Shown here: positions 55,292 to 63,236 of the stretch, in pieces
Position numbering within the stretch: position 1 is the first letter of the stretch
Layout: every line of letters starts with the position of its first letter
From: Novipirellula caenicola
GTDB lineage: Bacteria > Planctomycetota > Planctomycetia > Pirellulales > Pirellulaceae
NCBI RefSeq assembly: GCF_039545035.1
Contig: NZ_BAABRO010000001.1
Location: forward strand, 806,001-870,000
Direction of reading: 5' to 3'
DNA: 64,000 nucleotides
Notes under the pieces: generated by a model
The model's database searches: none
What the model saw: only the letters and a program-made list of their open reading frames with translations
Told to the model about the DNA's origin: nothing
Program-made: the position numbers and the translations under genes

Positions 55292-55828
55292 CTAAACCGC
55301 TCCCATTTCAAGTTGGCGTTTGACACACCGTCCCAATCGATTTCGGACTCGCTGCAAACGCTCGTAGATCGTGCTCAACCCTTTGCCCTCGGATTGGGCG
55401 ATGTCATGAATCGAACGCAATTGGCGATAGTGTTCTTCGACGAGTAAGCGTTCGGGGTCGGGCAATTTTTTGAGACACTGTTCCAGCGCATGAATGCGTC
55501 GCTGGCGGGCTTCCAAATCGCTTGCGGCCTGAATAGCGATATCAACCAATTTTTCCGATACCACCTCGTTCAAAGTAAATTGAGGGCTGCGTTTGCGTAG
55601 ATGATCGAGCACCTTGAACCGTGCCACTCCACATCCCCACGCCACGAAGCTTCCCTTGCTCGGGTCAAACTCCTCGCGTTTTTTCCAAAGCGTGATCGCG
55701 GTCTCCTGCAAAATATCCTCCGCATCTTTCAGCCGTGGAATCATCGAAAGGATGAACTGCAGCAACGGCCCCTGCGCCGCTGCGTAGGCCTTGATAAACC
55801 CCTCGTCCACTTCGCCTCTCGCCCCCAT
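55292..55828 (-). CDS. ECF RNA polymerase sigma factor (Rhodopirellula/Verrucomicrobium-type)
   Basis: 178 residues, normal length for a two-domain ECF sigma factor. Region 2 includes PRLKDAEDILQETAITLWKK and FVAWGCGVARFKVLDHLRKR, which melts and binds the -10 element. Region 4 includes LPDPERLLVEEHYRQLRSIHDIAQSEGKGLSTIYERLQRVR, a helix-turn-helix for the -35 element. The pattern fits the planctomycete/verrucomicrobial subfamily of ECF sigma factors. An AAGGA ribosome binding site stands before the ATG. It leads an operon with the FecR/LamG regulator and faces the methyltransferase gene divergently. Confidence 0.93.
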   Translation of the reverse strand: MGARGEVDEGFIKAYAAAQGPLLQFILSMIPRLKDAEDILQETAITLWKKREEFDPSKGSFVAWGCGVARFKVLDHLRKRSPQFTLNEVVSEKLVDIAIQAASDLEARQRRIHALEQCLKKLPDPERLLVEEHYRQLRSIHDIAQSEGKGLSTIYERLQRVRNRLGRCVKRQLEMGAV

Positions 55829-56113
55829 GGTGACATCCTTAAAAAACTTACAAGTCGAATCCGCCTATTGGTTTGTTTGTCATGGACCGTCGCTAATTCC
55901 GGACAAATCCTGGCAAGATTCCGCAAATTTGCCCTCTCCACCCCCGGCCGCCGTGAAGTGGATTTTCCATGACCTGCATTTTTCGCACCTCCAATCGCGT
56001 TATGGATTGGCGTCATGGCCGCACAACGCATTCTGACTACAATGCTGGCTTTTACTGCCTGCCTGGTGCGATGCACCGAAGCATTCGCCTCTCCACCCAA
56101 CCGCTCGCCCGCT

Positions 56114-56890
56114 ATGGAAAACTGGTACGATTATCCTCAATACTTTGACATGGTGTTTCGGGATGAAACCCAAGCCGAGGTCGAATTTTTTGAGCGGGCG
56201 TTCGAGCGATATCGCAGCGATTCTCCGACCACCAAACTGCTCGAACCTGGCTGTGGCAGCGGCCGCTTGGTCGCGGCAATGGCGGCCCGCGGCTATCAGT
56301 TGACCGGATTGGATTTGAACCAACCGATGCTCGACTACCTCCGCAAACGGCTCTCGCGGCGAAAGATCGACGCCACGTTGGTGCGGGGGGACATGACTCA
56401 AATGGAGTTTTCCGAACCTTTCCACGCGGCATTTTGCACGTTCAATACGTTCCGGCATCTGTTGAGCGAAGCGGACGCCGAATCTCATTTGCGATCGGTC
56501 GCCGACCACCTAGTCACCGGCGGCATCTACATTCTTGGGTTCCACTGCATTCCAATGGACGCGGATCCGGAAAGCACCGAGCGTTGGACCGCATCCCACG
56601 GGGGGACGAGGGTCCACGTGACACTGAAAGTCATCGATTTTAACCGTCGAAAACGCCAAGAAACGCTGCGAGCAAGCATCAAAGCACAAACCCGCTCGGG
56701 GAAAATCCATCGCATTCGCAGCGAATTTCCGCTGCGACTCTACACGATCACCCAAGCCAAAAGCCTGTTCCGCAAAGTCAAAGACCAATTCGAATTGCTA
56801 GCTGCCTTCGACTTTGACTACGACATCGACCATCCAAGGACCATGGACGACGATCTCGTGGACGCCGTTTTTATCCTGAAGCGGCGATAA
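56114..56890 (+). CDS. Class I SAM-dependent methyltransferase
   Basis: 258 residues from the Met at 56114. The SAM-binding motif I, LLEPGCGSGRLV, is followed by an acidic motif II (LTGLDLNQPML) and motif III around VRGDMTQM, all in normal spacing. The N-terminal phrase YDYPQYFDMVFRDET is common at the beginning of this subfamily. The substrate is unknown. An in-frame ATG at 56015 would add 33 residues that resemble a signal peptide; export of a SAM-dependent enzyme is unlikely, so the shorter form is preferred. It is divergent from the sigma factor gene. Confidence 0.88.
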   Translation: MENWYDYPQYFDMVFRDETQAEVEFFERAFERYRSDSPTTKLLEPGCGSGRLVAAMAARGYQLTGLDLNQPMLDYLRKRLSRRKIDATLVRGDMTQMEFSEPFHAAFCTFNTFRHLLSEADAESHLRSVADHLVTGGIYILGFHCIPMDADPESTERWTASHGGTRVHVTLKVIDFNRRKRQETLRASIKAQTRSGKIHRIRSEFPLRLYTITQAKSLFRKVKDQFELLAAFDFDYDIDHPRTMDDDLVDAVFILKRR

Positions 56891-57120
56891 ATCGCGTCGT
56901 TGCCGGCATCGCTCGAATCGAAAAATTTCGCATCGCCTCGCTACCTTTGCCGGAAACCGGGGTTCATATCGGACAGGCATCTTGGATTCGAAACTGCGGT
57001 TCGTCGCAAGCTTGATCGCTGGTCACTTGAGCCCCCGAACCAACATGCTCTCCAGCAAACGAACTCGATTCGGTCCTGGAATACCGCGGCACTGAGATAG
57101 CACCACCCATGGTTCAGAAA

Positions 57121-57125
57121 AAGGA
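57121..57125 (+). promoter_or_regulatory. Ribosome binding site deciding the start of the DUF5658-like gene
   Basis: AAGGA lies 10 bases before the ATG at 57136 and supports it over the ATG at 57109, which has no ribosome binding site. Confidence 0.6.
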
Positions 57126-57135
57126 AAGTCTTCGT

Positions 57136-58452
57136 ATGGTCCAAACCCAAAAACGCCGTTGGATTCGTGTCACGATGCTCGTGGGCACGCTCATGTTTGG
57201 ATTGCCAACCGCGATGGCCTTTGCCTCCGACGAATCCCAGACGCTGGAAACCACACAGACCGAATCCGCCTCGTCATCGACTAACCAAGCAGAGCCAGAC
57301 CTGAACGAGGTAGACCCGAAAGAGGTCGCCCCAAGCGAAACCGGCTCGAACGAGACAACTGCGACGAAGTATCGCGAGTTCGAAAGCACGATCGAGATGG
57401 AGGATTCGTTTTTGTTCCTCAACGGCGTCTACATTCCTCCTCCCGTCGAATTGAAGTTCAGTAACGCTGGAATTGAGGTCAACGGTCAAGTCTTTGACGA
57501 ATACACCTTCAATCTCTCGCGTTACGAGGACGACCGTCGTGGATCGCGGTTTAGCTATGGATTCCGCGGTCGAGGGGAACGATCCGATTGGGGAGGCCGT
57601 GGTGACAGGGACTCTCGCGGCGAGTGGGGTTCGCGAGGCGGATGGGGTGAACGTGGCAACTGGGACGACCGAGGACGTGAAGGTTATCGCGAGTACCTAC
57701 CGCGGTCGCCATTGCAGTCCTTAGCCAGCGACTTCAATCAAACCGGATCCGGCACCGTCGCCGTTTTCTACTCGGGCGAAGCGCCGATGCTGCTAGAGAC
57801 CAACGAAGTCGGCTATGAATTACTGAAAGCTCTACTGGGTCGCGAAACGCCTTCGGAAGCCGAGTTGATGTCAGAAGTTTCCCAGAAGATTGACTTTGAA
57901 CTCTGGCACCGACTGGTTCAAGGCTTCAAGATTTCTCCTGAATTCGCCACGCGAGCTTCCGAGAAGGTGCAACAGCTCGAAGAGGTCCACGAAACCAACG
58001 AACGCAAAGCGGCTGCGTTTATCTTGAGCCAACAAATTGCCTTTCCGCTCAGCATGATTGCGATGGTGACCGTCGTCATCGCGTTCGGACATCTGATGGC
58101 GAACCCTCAACAAATGGTTGCGATTGGCGACGATCCGTTGACGCTCGCCAATGCGAAAAAGGCTACGATTTGGTCGCTGACGATTGTCGGAGTGCTCTCG
58201 GCACTAGACCTCGTCTGGACGCTGATTGCACACCAAAGCGGTGCGATGCGAGAACTGAATCCGCTGGGCAACGGATTGATCCACGATCCGGTCCAATTGA
58301 TCCTGTTCAAAATCACGATCACGGGACTTGCGATTGGCATCCTCTACTACCTGCACGAACAACCCTTGGCACGGCGAGCCACGTGGTGGTGCTGTCTAGT
58401 ATTGACGCTACTAACCGCCCGCTGGTTGACCTTCAATTCGATGTTCCTGTAG
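57136..58452 (+). CDS. Membrane protein with signal peptide, Gly/Arg/Asp-rich segment and DUF5658-like C-terminus
   Basis: 438 residues. A signal peptide (MVQTQKRRWIRVTMLV...AMAFAS) leads to an acidic, Thr/Ser/Glu-rich stretch, then a short domain (FLFLNGVYIPPPVELKFSN). A low-complexity segment at about 57535-57690 is rich in Gly, Arg, Asp and Trp (repeated RG, WG, GDRD). A helical region with SEVSQKIDFELWHRLVQGFKI precedes four membrane helices. The last three match the DUF5658 pattern: LDLVWTLIAHQSGAMRELNPL, then a Lys in LILFKITITG. The domain's biochemical role is not known. A candidate terminator hairpin follows the stop codon, and the gene appears to be a single transcription unit. Confidence 0.85.
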   Translation: MVQTQKRRWIRVTMLVGTLMFGLPTAMAFASDESQTLETTQTESASSSTNQAEPDLNEVDPKEVAPSETGSNETTATKYREFESTIEMEDSFLFLNGVYIPPPVELKFSNAGIEVNGQVFDEYTFNLSRYEDDRRGSRFSYGFRGRGERSDWGGRGDRDSRGEWGSRGGWGERGNWDDRGREGYREYLPRSPLQSLASDFNQTGSGTVAVFYSGEAPMLLETNEVGYELLKALLGRETPSEAELMSEVSQKIDFELWHRLVQGFKISPEFATRASEKVQQLEEVHETNERKAAAFILSQQIAFPLSMIAMVTVVIAFGHLMANPQQMVAIGDDPLTLANAKKATIWSLTIVGVLSALDLVWTLIAHQSGAMRELNPLGNGLIHDPVQLILFKITITGLAIGILYYLHEQPLARRATWWCCLVLTLLTARWLTFNSMFL

Positions 58453-58481
58453 TCCACTGATCGTGGATCCAAGCTGCATAC

Positions 58482-58501
58482 GGCTGGCCGCGAAGCCAGC
58501 C
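58482..58501 (+). terminator. Intrinsic terminator candidate
   Basis: A perfect 7-base stem (GGCTGGC / GCCAGCC) with a six-base CGCGAA loop, followed by TTCTTGATT, 30 bases after the stop codon of the DUF5658-like gene. Confidence 0.5.
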
Positions 58502-58686
58502 TTCTTGATTGGCAGTATCGTAGACCGCGAGAACATCCGGATCGACAGTGGATCTTGAGGGCAAATCCTCTTCCGCCCTCCAGTGCGACCCACTATTGCC
58601 CGACGAAGCGAGACGGCTGGTTTAGTTCGGTGCTGTTCGAAAAAACTTCGTCATTCGAGTTCTGACGCTGGTGAAGTGGTTCCTCT

Positions 58687-58789
58687 GTAGTGGACGAGGC
58701 AACGAGTCCCGCCGCGCCCCGCAGCTGCCGGGACTCGTTGCCTCGTCCACTACGGCTAATGCTCGGACTCGTTGCCTCGTCCACTACGG
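58687..58789. repeat. Perfect 25-base inverted repeat plus third copy (family D)
   Basis: 58687-58711 and 58729-58753 are perfect reverse complements of 25 bases separated by a 17-base GC-rich loop. A third copy, in the same orientation as the right arm, lies at 58765-58789. The arm reads GTAGTGGACGAGGCAACGAG and continues TCCCG. A transcript could form a very stable hairpin, with the third arm able to compete for the left arm. Confidence 0.85.
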
Positions 58790-58844
58790 CGATGGTGGCC
58801 TCCCGCGGTCACGGAAGCCTGGCATGGGGACGCAAGTCTTGACT

Positions 58845-58960
58845 GGCTGTTGATTTAGTCTCGCACGACGGACTTCCTAGTCCGTCCAATACGCTATCGA
58901 CGGACTCGGAAGTCCATCGTACACCCCTTGCCGCAGGAAACTGCACTAAATCAACAAGCC
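58845..58960. repeat. Palindromic element, family B (copy 2)
   Basis: Terminal inverted repeats GGCTGTTGATTTAGT (58845-58859) and ACTAAATCAACAAGCC (58945-58960) enclose a hairpin with arms 58867-58886 and 58899-58918. About 100 bases match the core of the element at 42255-42363, including the stretch CCTTGCCGCAGGAAACT. This looks like a non-autonomous miniature element. Confidence 0.8.
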
Positions 58961-59250
58961 GCCCGCGACTTCCGCTACGCCGAATCTGCGAACCGGCACC
59001 TACGGGCGAGGGTTGCTACGCGAAGCATCGTGTTACCGCGAGTGAACCGCTCCGGCGCACACGCTAGCTCCCCCACTCTGCCGCGGACAGCACAATCACC
59101 GGGGATAGACTGGGCCACCCAATGTTTGTCGCTTTTCTTGATCGTTGCGTTGGTTTTGACGAAACACCATTGCATCCTAAGGGTTCAATGGACAGGCAAC
59201 CTTTGGCAATGTTCGCCAACAGGCCCGCTAAAAAAACAACCAACTTGGAA

Positions 59251-59255
59251 AAGGA
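59251..59255 (+). promoter_or_regulatory. Ribosome binding site for the His/Arg/Gly-rich protein
   Basis: AAGGA lies nine bases before the ATG at 59265 and directly touches the in-frame ATG at 59256, so the later ATG is the better start. Confidence 0.55.
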
Positions 59256-59264
59256 ATGACATTG

Positions 59265-60332
59265 ATGCATATTGCATTGAAAGAACTGGCAATCTCCACC
59301 ACGGCATTACTACTGATGACATCAGGTCAAGTCGTTAGTGCTCAAGACGACAATCAAGAAAAACCTAAACCAAAACGACCTGCCGCCGAAGCTAAAGCGG
59401 ACTCGCACCCCGACGCTCCCAAACCACCACGTATCCGAGACAAGCAGGATTCCCCAAAGGGCTCCGAACATGCTCGCCCCGACCACAAACGAGGCGATCA
59501 CCCGCAGGATGGCCGACCGCGACCCGATCATGATAACGCTCGTCGTGGCGGACATGGAGAACGTGGCGTAGGAGAACATGGACCGGGAGGATCAGGACGC
59601 CCTGGGTCCGGGCCACGACCTTCGCACGACGGTGACGTCAAACAGTCTCCACGAGACCGCATGCCCATGCCGCCTCGCCATGACGCCAAGCGTGATCATG
59701 AGGCCAAACGTGACAGCGTGAAAGATGCAAAGTCAAAAGACGAACGAGCAAACGTTAAAAAGGAAAATAGCCGCAAGGCATCCGCTCGCGGAAAAGAACG
59801 ATACGCCGGTAAGCAAAACGTTGACCGAAATCGACGCGGAGGAAGACATGAACACCATGTTGGTCAACGTCAATCGGGCGATCGCCATCAAGGCCGCGTG
59901 CGTGGCGGCCGAGACCACGGCCATCAACAAGCTCGTCATCATCGCGGCGAACGAACTCGCGGCGGTTACGCGGTGAACCGTGGACCTCATGGCCCTCGTC
60001 CAACTGCGAGCAACATGCATCACGGAAAACGTGGCCCACAGCGTGGGCATCACGATGTCGATCGTCGTCGGGGCAGCGAATCGCACGACCGCTACGCAAT
60101 GCATCGCGGACCTCAAGGCGACAAATCGGGTTCACGTGGCATGCGTGGCGGCAAACGCGGGCAACAACGTGATCATCACGGAGCGGGCCATCGCCGCGGC
60201 AGTGGTTCACGCGATCATGTCGCGATGCGTCGTGGCCCTCAGCAAGGCAAACCGAGTGGTCGCCAGATGCGTTCAAACGAAGGTGGGAAGCATCACGACG
60301 GCGGCAAAGCCAATCGCCACTTCCGCCGCTAA
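59265..60332 (+). CDS. Secreted, highly basic His/Arg/Gly-rich low-complexity protein
   Basis: 355 residues. A signal peptide (MHIALKELAISTTALLLMTS...VVSA) with cleavage near SA-QDD is followed by an almost entirely disordered chain rich in His, Arg, Gly, Lys, Asp and Pro. The C-terminal third contains an imperfect repeat of about 42 residues: a GKRG-Q-HH core, then RRRGSxSxD or a variant, then AM-RGPQ, seen two to three times. No known domain was recognised. High His content suggests possible metal binding and the charge suggests binding to polyanions, but both are guesses. It is transcribed alone and converges on rlmA. Confidence 0.75.
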   Translation: MHIALKELAISTTALLLMTSGQVVSAQDDNQEKPKPKRPAAEAKADSHPDAPKPPRIRDKQDSPKGSEHARPDHKRGDHPQDGRPRPDHDNARRGGHGERGVGEHGPGGSGRPGSGPRPSHDGDVKQSPRDRMPMPPRHDAKRDHEAKRDSVKDAKSKDERANVKKENSRKASARGKERYAGKQNVDRNRRGGRHEHHVGQRQSGDRHQGRVRGGRDHGHQQARHHRGERTRGGYAVNRGPHGPRPTASNMHHGKRGPQRGHHDVDRRRGSESHDRYAMHRGPQGDKSGSRGMRGGKRGQQRDHHGAGHRRGSGSRDHVAMRRGPQQGKPSGRQMRSNEGGKHHDGGKANRHFRR

Positions 60333-60358
60333 CCCGATCGCGTTACGAATTGGAACCG

Positions 60359-60378
60359 ACGGCGTTCGCGAATGCCGT
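60359..60378 (+). terminator. Hairpin between convergent genes
   Basis: A stem of eight pairs (ACGGCGTT with AATGCCGT, one G-T pair) closes a CGCG loop 27 bases after the stop codon of the His/Arg/Gly-rich gene. No T tract follows, so its role as a terminator is uncertain. Confidence 0.35.
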
Positions 60379-60386
60379 TGATCGTG

Positions 60387-60453
60387 GTAGCGAAACGACG
60401 CGAAGCCCGTCCGGTTGGTGCGGGCAGAACGTTCGAATTAGACCGGGCGGCTC
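60387..60453. repeat. Palindromic repeat, family C (copy 2), abutting rlmA
   Basis: Matches 51762-51841 over GTAGCG, GCCCGTCCGGTTG, AACGTTCG and GACCG-GCGGCTC. Its right edge reaches the last base of the rlmA stop codon (60453), so the element sits flush against the 3' end of that gene. Confidence 0.7.
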
Positions 60454-61304
60454 TATGAACCGCGTCGCAGCAGAACCAAATCGGCGGCCAACGTGACCGT
60501 CATGGCGGCCAATGATTCTAAACGAGTCTGCTGGGAATGCCGCACACCGCGGTACGTCATCGCCAACGCGTCGGCGATCGCATCGGTGTCCAAGTCAACT
60601 CGCTGTTGCCAGTGCTTGTGCTCGATAAACGTCAATCCAGCGGCGGACAACTCATCGACGGCCATCTGCCAACGGCTGCGTCGATGCCCCGCTTGCTGGA
60701 CCTGCTCGCGAAGTTCGATCAAATCCTCTTCGCCAGGCACCGCGACGATACAGATGCCGGTCTCCGAGAGCACTCGATAAATCTCGGCTGCGGGACGACG
60801 CCCGAATAGCGAGATCACTCGATCGACACTCGCGTCGGCCGCTGGCAAGGTCCGGTCGGCGTTGGCTAACACCCAAGTTCCGGCAGGCCATCCCCGCGCG
60901 GCCAACTTGATCGCTCGTTTGGATAGATCGACGCCGCAGTAGCCGTCGGCTTCATCTGAAAAAAGCGCGGGACCGAATGATCCTTCGCCACATCCGAGAT
61001 CGATCGTTCGTGGCACGGTCGTTCGCGGCACGGTCGCCGAATCCGATGACGCCGAATCGGCGATCCAAGGCCGCAGCGTTTCGATCAGTCCCGCAGCATA
61101 GCCACGCTCTAACCAGCGATGCCGAGCCAAAACGGCGGCGTCCGCATCGCCTGGATTTTTGGAGCGTCGATCTTGCGGCTGCAGCAGACTCCAGTAGCCT
61201 TCCTTGGCTCGGTCAAAATGGTGACCCGCAGCACAAAACAGACTGCGATCACGTGGTTGCAGCAGCTCTCGACAATTTCGGACAGTACAGCGAAGTTCAA
61301 ACAT
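60453..61304 (-). CDS. rlmA: 23S rRNA (guanine-N1)-methyltransferase RlmA-like
   Basis: 283 residues. This family methylates N1 of a guanine in helix 35 of 23S rRNA (G745 or G748). The N-terminal zinc-binding site is visible: Cys6, Cys11, Cys24 and His28, followed by the family phrase FDRAKEGYWSLLQP and RRSKNPGDADAAVLARHRWLE. The SAM site is IDLGCGEGSFG, with an acidic GVDLSKRAIKLAARG strand. RlmA I (G745) and RlmA II (G748, linked to tylosin resistance) cannot be told apart by eye. A palindromic repeat abuts its 3' end. Confidence 0.92.
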   Translation of the reverse strand: MFELRCTVRNCRELLQPRDRSLFCAAGHHFDRAKEGYWSLLQPQDRRSKNPGDADAAVLARHRWLERGYAAGLIETLRPWIADSASSDSATVPRTTVPRTIDLGCGEGSFGPALFSDEADGYCGVDLSKRAIKLAARGWPAGTWVLANADRTLPAADASVDRVISLFGRRPAAEIYRVLSETGICIVAVPGEEDLIELREQVQQAGHRRSRWQMAVDELSAAGLTFIEHKHWQQRVDLDTDAIADALAMTYRGVRHSQQTRLESLAAMTVTLAADLVLLRRGS

Positions 61305-61471
61305 CGCCCCATTCTAAGGCGATGGGCCCGCAGCAACAGGGGCAGTGGATCGAGCGATCGAGGGCCGCAGACGGCTGCCAAGCCATCGAACTCGGCTGAC
61401 TCCAAATACTTTGCGTGGGAAGACCGTTGACGAGAGCGGAGGAAGTAACAAAAATAGGGCAATCTTCCTCA

Positions 61472-61545
61472 CGGGGCGTGGCTCAGCCTGGTAGAGCGCT
61501 GCGTTCGGGACGCAGAGGTCGTGTGTTCAAATCACATCGCCCCGA
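61472..61545 (+). tRNA. tRNA-Pro (anticodon CGG)
   Basis: A complete cloverleaf of 74 bases. The acceptor stem is CGGGGCG with CGCCCCG and discriminator A; the D arm is GCTC-AGCCTGGTA-GAGC; the anticodon stem CTGCG/CGCAG holds the loop TTCGGGA; the T arm is GTGTG-TTCAAAT-CACAT. The anticodon CGG reads CCG proline codons. The CCA end is not encoded. Confidence 0.96.
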
Positions 61546-61832
61546 CTATAGAAATCCTTATCTTTGGCGGCTTCTCGTCGATCATTGAATACGTCATCTG
61601 TACGTTTCAATGCACGAATCAGGAGCCAATTCACGCCATGACGCCCAAAGCCTTTTTTCGGTAAGCAGACCCAAAGCCGGTATTCGTGTGATCGCGTCAA
61701 ATTTCGGCACCGAAGACCCCTGGTGTCAGTCGCCGGAGCAGTCAAACAGGCCATAAACCCTGCGTCGATCCACTTGAAGGACTGAATACCCAACACAAGA
61801 CCTGCCCCCGGCGAAGCCGCCCCTTCCATCCG

Positions 61833-61886
61833 CCACCTCTCCCGAGCGCACCACTTGATGAGGTCGAACGGCCCCACAAGGCCTCC
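61833..61886. repeat. Family A repeat (copy 2, truncated)
   Basis: Matches 17074-17136 from CACCTCTCCCGAGCGCA through GATGAGGTCG-ACGG-CCCACA-GGCCTC. It then stops where a family E repeat begins, as if one element had inserted into or recombined with the other. Confidence 0.65.
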
Positions 61887-61958
61887 CGTAGTGGATCTTG
61901 CTAAAGATCCCGCCCCAAAACGACCGTCAACCACTCTCCGCCGCCCCCATTCAATCAC
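61887..61958. repeat. Family E repeat (copy 1)
   Basis: Begins CGTAGTGGATCTTGCTAAAG and contains a perfect 7-base stem GGATCTT-GCTA-AAGATCC (61893-61910), followed by GACCGTCAACCA and CCCCCATTCAATCA. Shared with 62534 and 62834. Confidence 0.75.
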
Positions 61959-62019
61959 AACTCCGCATCACGGCAGTTGTTCACTCTCGTAGACCAAATG
62001 GCCAACTGCTCGGACAATT

Positions 62020-62085
62020 TGAACAGGAGCAAACAGAGTCACAAATCAACTCTTTCTCTGTTACCTCTCTTTCCTCCTGTTCAAT
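62020..62085. repeat. Family F inverted repeat (copy 1)
   Basis: TTGAACAGGAG (62020-62030) and CTCCTGTTCAA (62075-62085) are perfect inverted repeats around a pyrimidine-rich right half with the words GTTACCTCTCTTTC. Confidence 0.75.
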
Positions 62086-62533
62086 GTTTTTCCCCCACTC
62101 GCGTCAAGTCGTCAGATTCATCCATTTTAGAATTTACAATTGTCAATTTAACTTTTTCAATTCTCACTCACTCCCCAACATCGCGGCAAGCGACTAGCAA
62201 TCGCAGTGCGCAACAAGGGCATCAACCATCATCCCCAAGTCCTGAAAGGGGCGGCATGTTGTAGCCCACGGCGTGAGCCGTGGGTTACAACGCAACCCAG
62301 GAATGAAAGGGGCGACAGGAAAGACCGACGTCTACCGCGATCGGATGAGTTATCTTGCACTCGCGCAACCACAGCACCGTCAAAAAAACAGGCCCGCGAA
62401 TCGACGCAAATCAACGCGAATACTTGCTCCGTCTCAACGCCCTCAGCCTAAGCCAAAATCCCGCCCCCACAACACCTTTCCAATCTTCACGCCGCGCATC
62501 AATTCCGCGTCTGTTCCGTCTAGCTCCACCCTC

Positions 62534-62607
62534 CGTAGTGGATCTTGCTAAAGATCCCGCCCCAAAATGACCGTCAACCACACCCAGCCGCCCCCATTCA
62601 ATCAGAC
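62534..62607. repeat. Family E repeat (copy 2)
   Basis: Same start and hairpin as the copy at 61887, followed by ACCGTCAACCA and CCCCCATTCAATCA. Similarity to copy 3 extends upstream to about 62497 (ATCAATTCCGCGTCTG). Confidence 0.75.
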
Positions 62608-62652
62608 CAGATTCCCCCGTCGCAGACGCAAGCAACAGATGCGCGGTCTTAT

Positions 62653-62686
62653 TTGAACAGGAGCAAACCGCGGGAACAGAGTTACA
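62653..62686. repeat. Family F half element (copy 2)
   Basis: The left arm TTGAACAGGAG is present with GCAAACCGCGGGAACAGAG, but no right arm follows; a family A copy begins nearby at 62712. Confidence 0.6.
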
Positions 62687-62711
62687 AGCCGCCTATTCTT
62701 CATCCTGCACT

Positions 62712-62769
62712 TCTTCCGAGCCCAGCACGGGAGAGGTCGGACGGGCCCTCAAGGCCTCGTCCGGGTGAG
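62712..62769. repeat. Family A repeat (copy 3)
   Basis: Contains GGTCGGACGGGCCCTCAAGG followed by CCTCGTCCGGGTGAG, the same hairpin as at 17101-17136; the left half is rearranged. Confidence 0.65.
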
Positions 62770-62833
62770 CGCCTGCCTCGGTCTTACTCGCACCCCACAT
62801 CAATTCCGCGTCTGCTCGTCTAGTCCCACCCTC

Positions 62834-62910
62834 CGTAGTGGATCTTGCCAAAGATCCCGCCTTAAGTCGACCGTCAACCAAACTCAGCCGATCCCTTCAA
62901 TCACGACTCC
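62834..62910. repeat. Family E repeat (copy 3)
   Basis: CGTAGTGGATCTTGCCAAAG with one loop change, then CGACCGTCAACCA and CCCTTCAATCACGACTCCGC; the last part also matches the sequence after copy 1. Confidence 0.75.
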
Positions 62911-62963
62911 GCATCACAGCAGATGCCCACCTCGCAAACCTGAACGTAGATTGCGCGGATAAT

Positions 62964-63037
62964 TTGAACAGGAGCGATCAGAGAAAACTGAGTCAAAAAT
63001 CCCCTCACCTCCGTTATCTCCCTTACCTCCTGTTCAA
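62964..63037. repeat. Family F inverted repeat (copy 3)
   Basis: Perfect arms TTGAACAGGAG (62964-62974) and CTCCTGTTCAA (63027-63037), with a centre of CACCTCCGTTATCTCCCTTA that is similar to copy 1. Confidence 0.75.
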
Positions 63038-63236
63038 TACTATCCCTCGCTCCCGATCACCTCGCGATTCTTTTCTTCGCAGCAGCAAACCCATTTTTCA
63101 AACAATTTGATTGCAACGGCGATTCGGATCGCCAATAATCCGTTTTCGTGATTGCGGTGGACCTCAGCGGAGCGTCACCCAAGTAACCGAAGGTGCAAGC
63201 GGAAACAGCCTCCACTGTCTCTTCGACTTGCAATTG

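Larger units (their letters stand above)
58502..59250. other. Repeat-bearing intergenic region
   Basis: About 750 bases between the DUF5658-like gene and the His/Arg/Gly-rich protein gene. It contains a long perfect hairpin with a third arm copy (58687-58789) and the second copy of the family B element (58845-58960). Open frames overlapping these repeats look random. The promoter of the downstream gene should lie around 59050-59240. Confidence 0.6.
61546..63236. other. Gene-poor repeat island downstream of tRNA-Pro
   Basis: About 1.7 kb with no credible protein gene. The DNA is a patchwork of repeats: family A at 61833 and 62712, family E (GGATCTT hairpin) at 61887, 62534 and 62834, and family F (TTGAACAGGAG inverted repeats) at 62020, 62653 (half) and 62964. 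Segments around 62497-62607 and 62795-62910 are direct repeats. Open frames here change register between copies and contain the repeats themselves, which argues against coding. Confidence 0.75.

Noticed and set aside
56015-56113. N-terminal extension of the methyltransferase resembling a signal peptide
   Set aside because: An exported SAM-dependent enzyme would lack cofactor; the family-like start at 56114 fits better, though no ribosome binding site decides it.
58928-59338. A 136-codon open frame between repeats and the His/Arg/Gly-rich gene
   Set aside because: It starts inside the family B repeat and overlaps the signal peptide region of the next gene in another frame.
62206-62881. Several 60-90 codon open frames in the repeat island
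   Set aside because: They run across the dispersed repeats, differ in frame between repeat copies and have no initiation signals.
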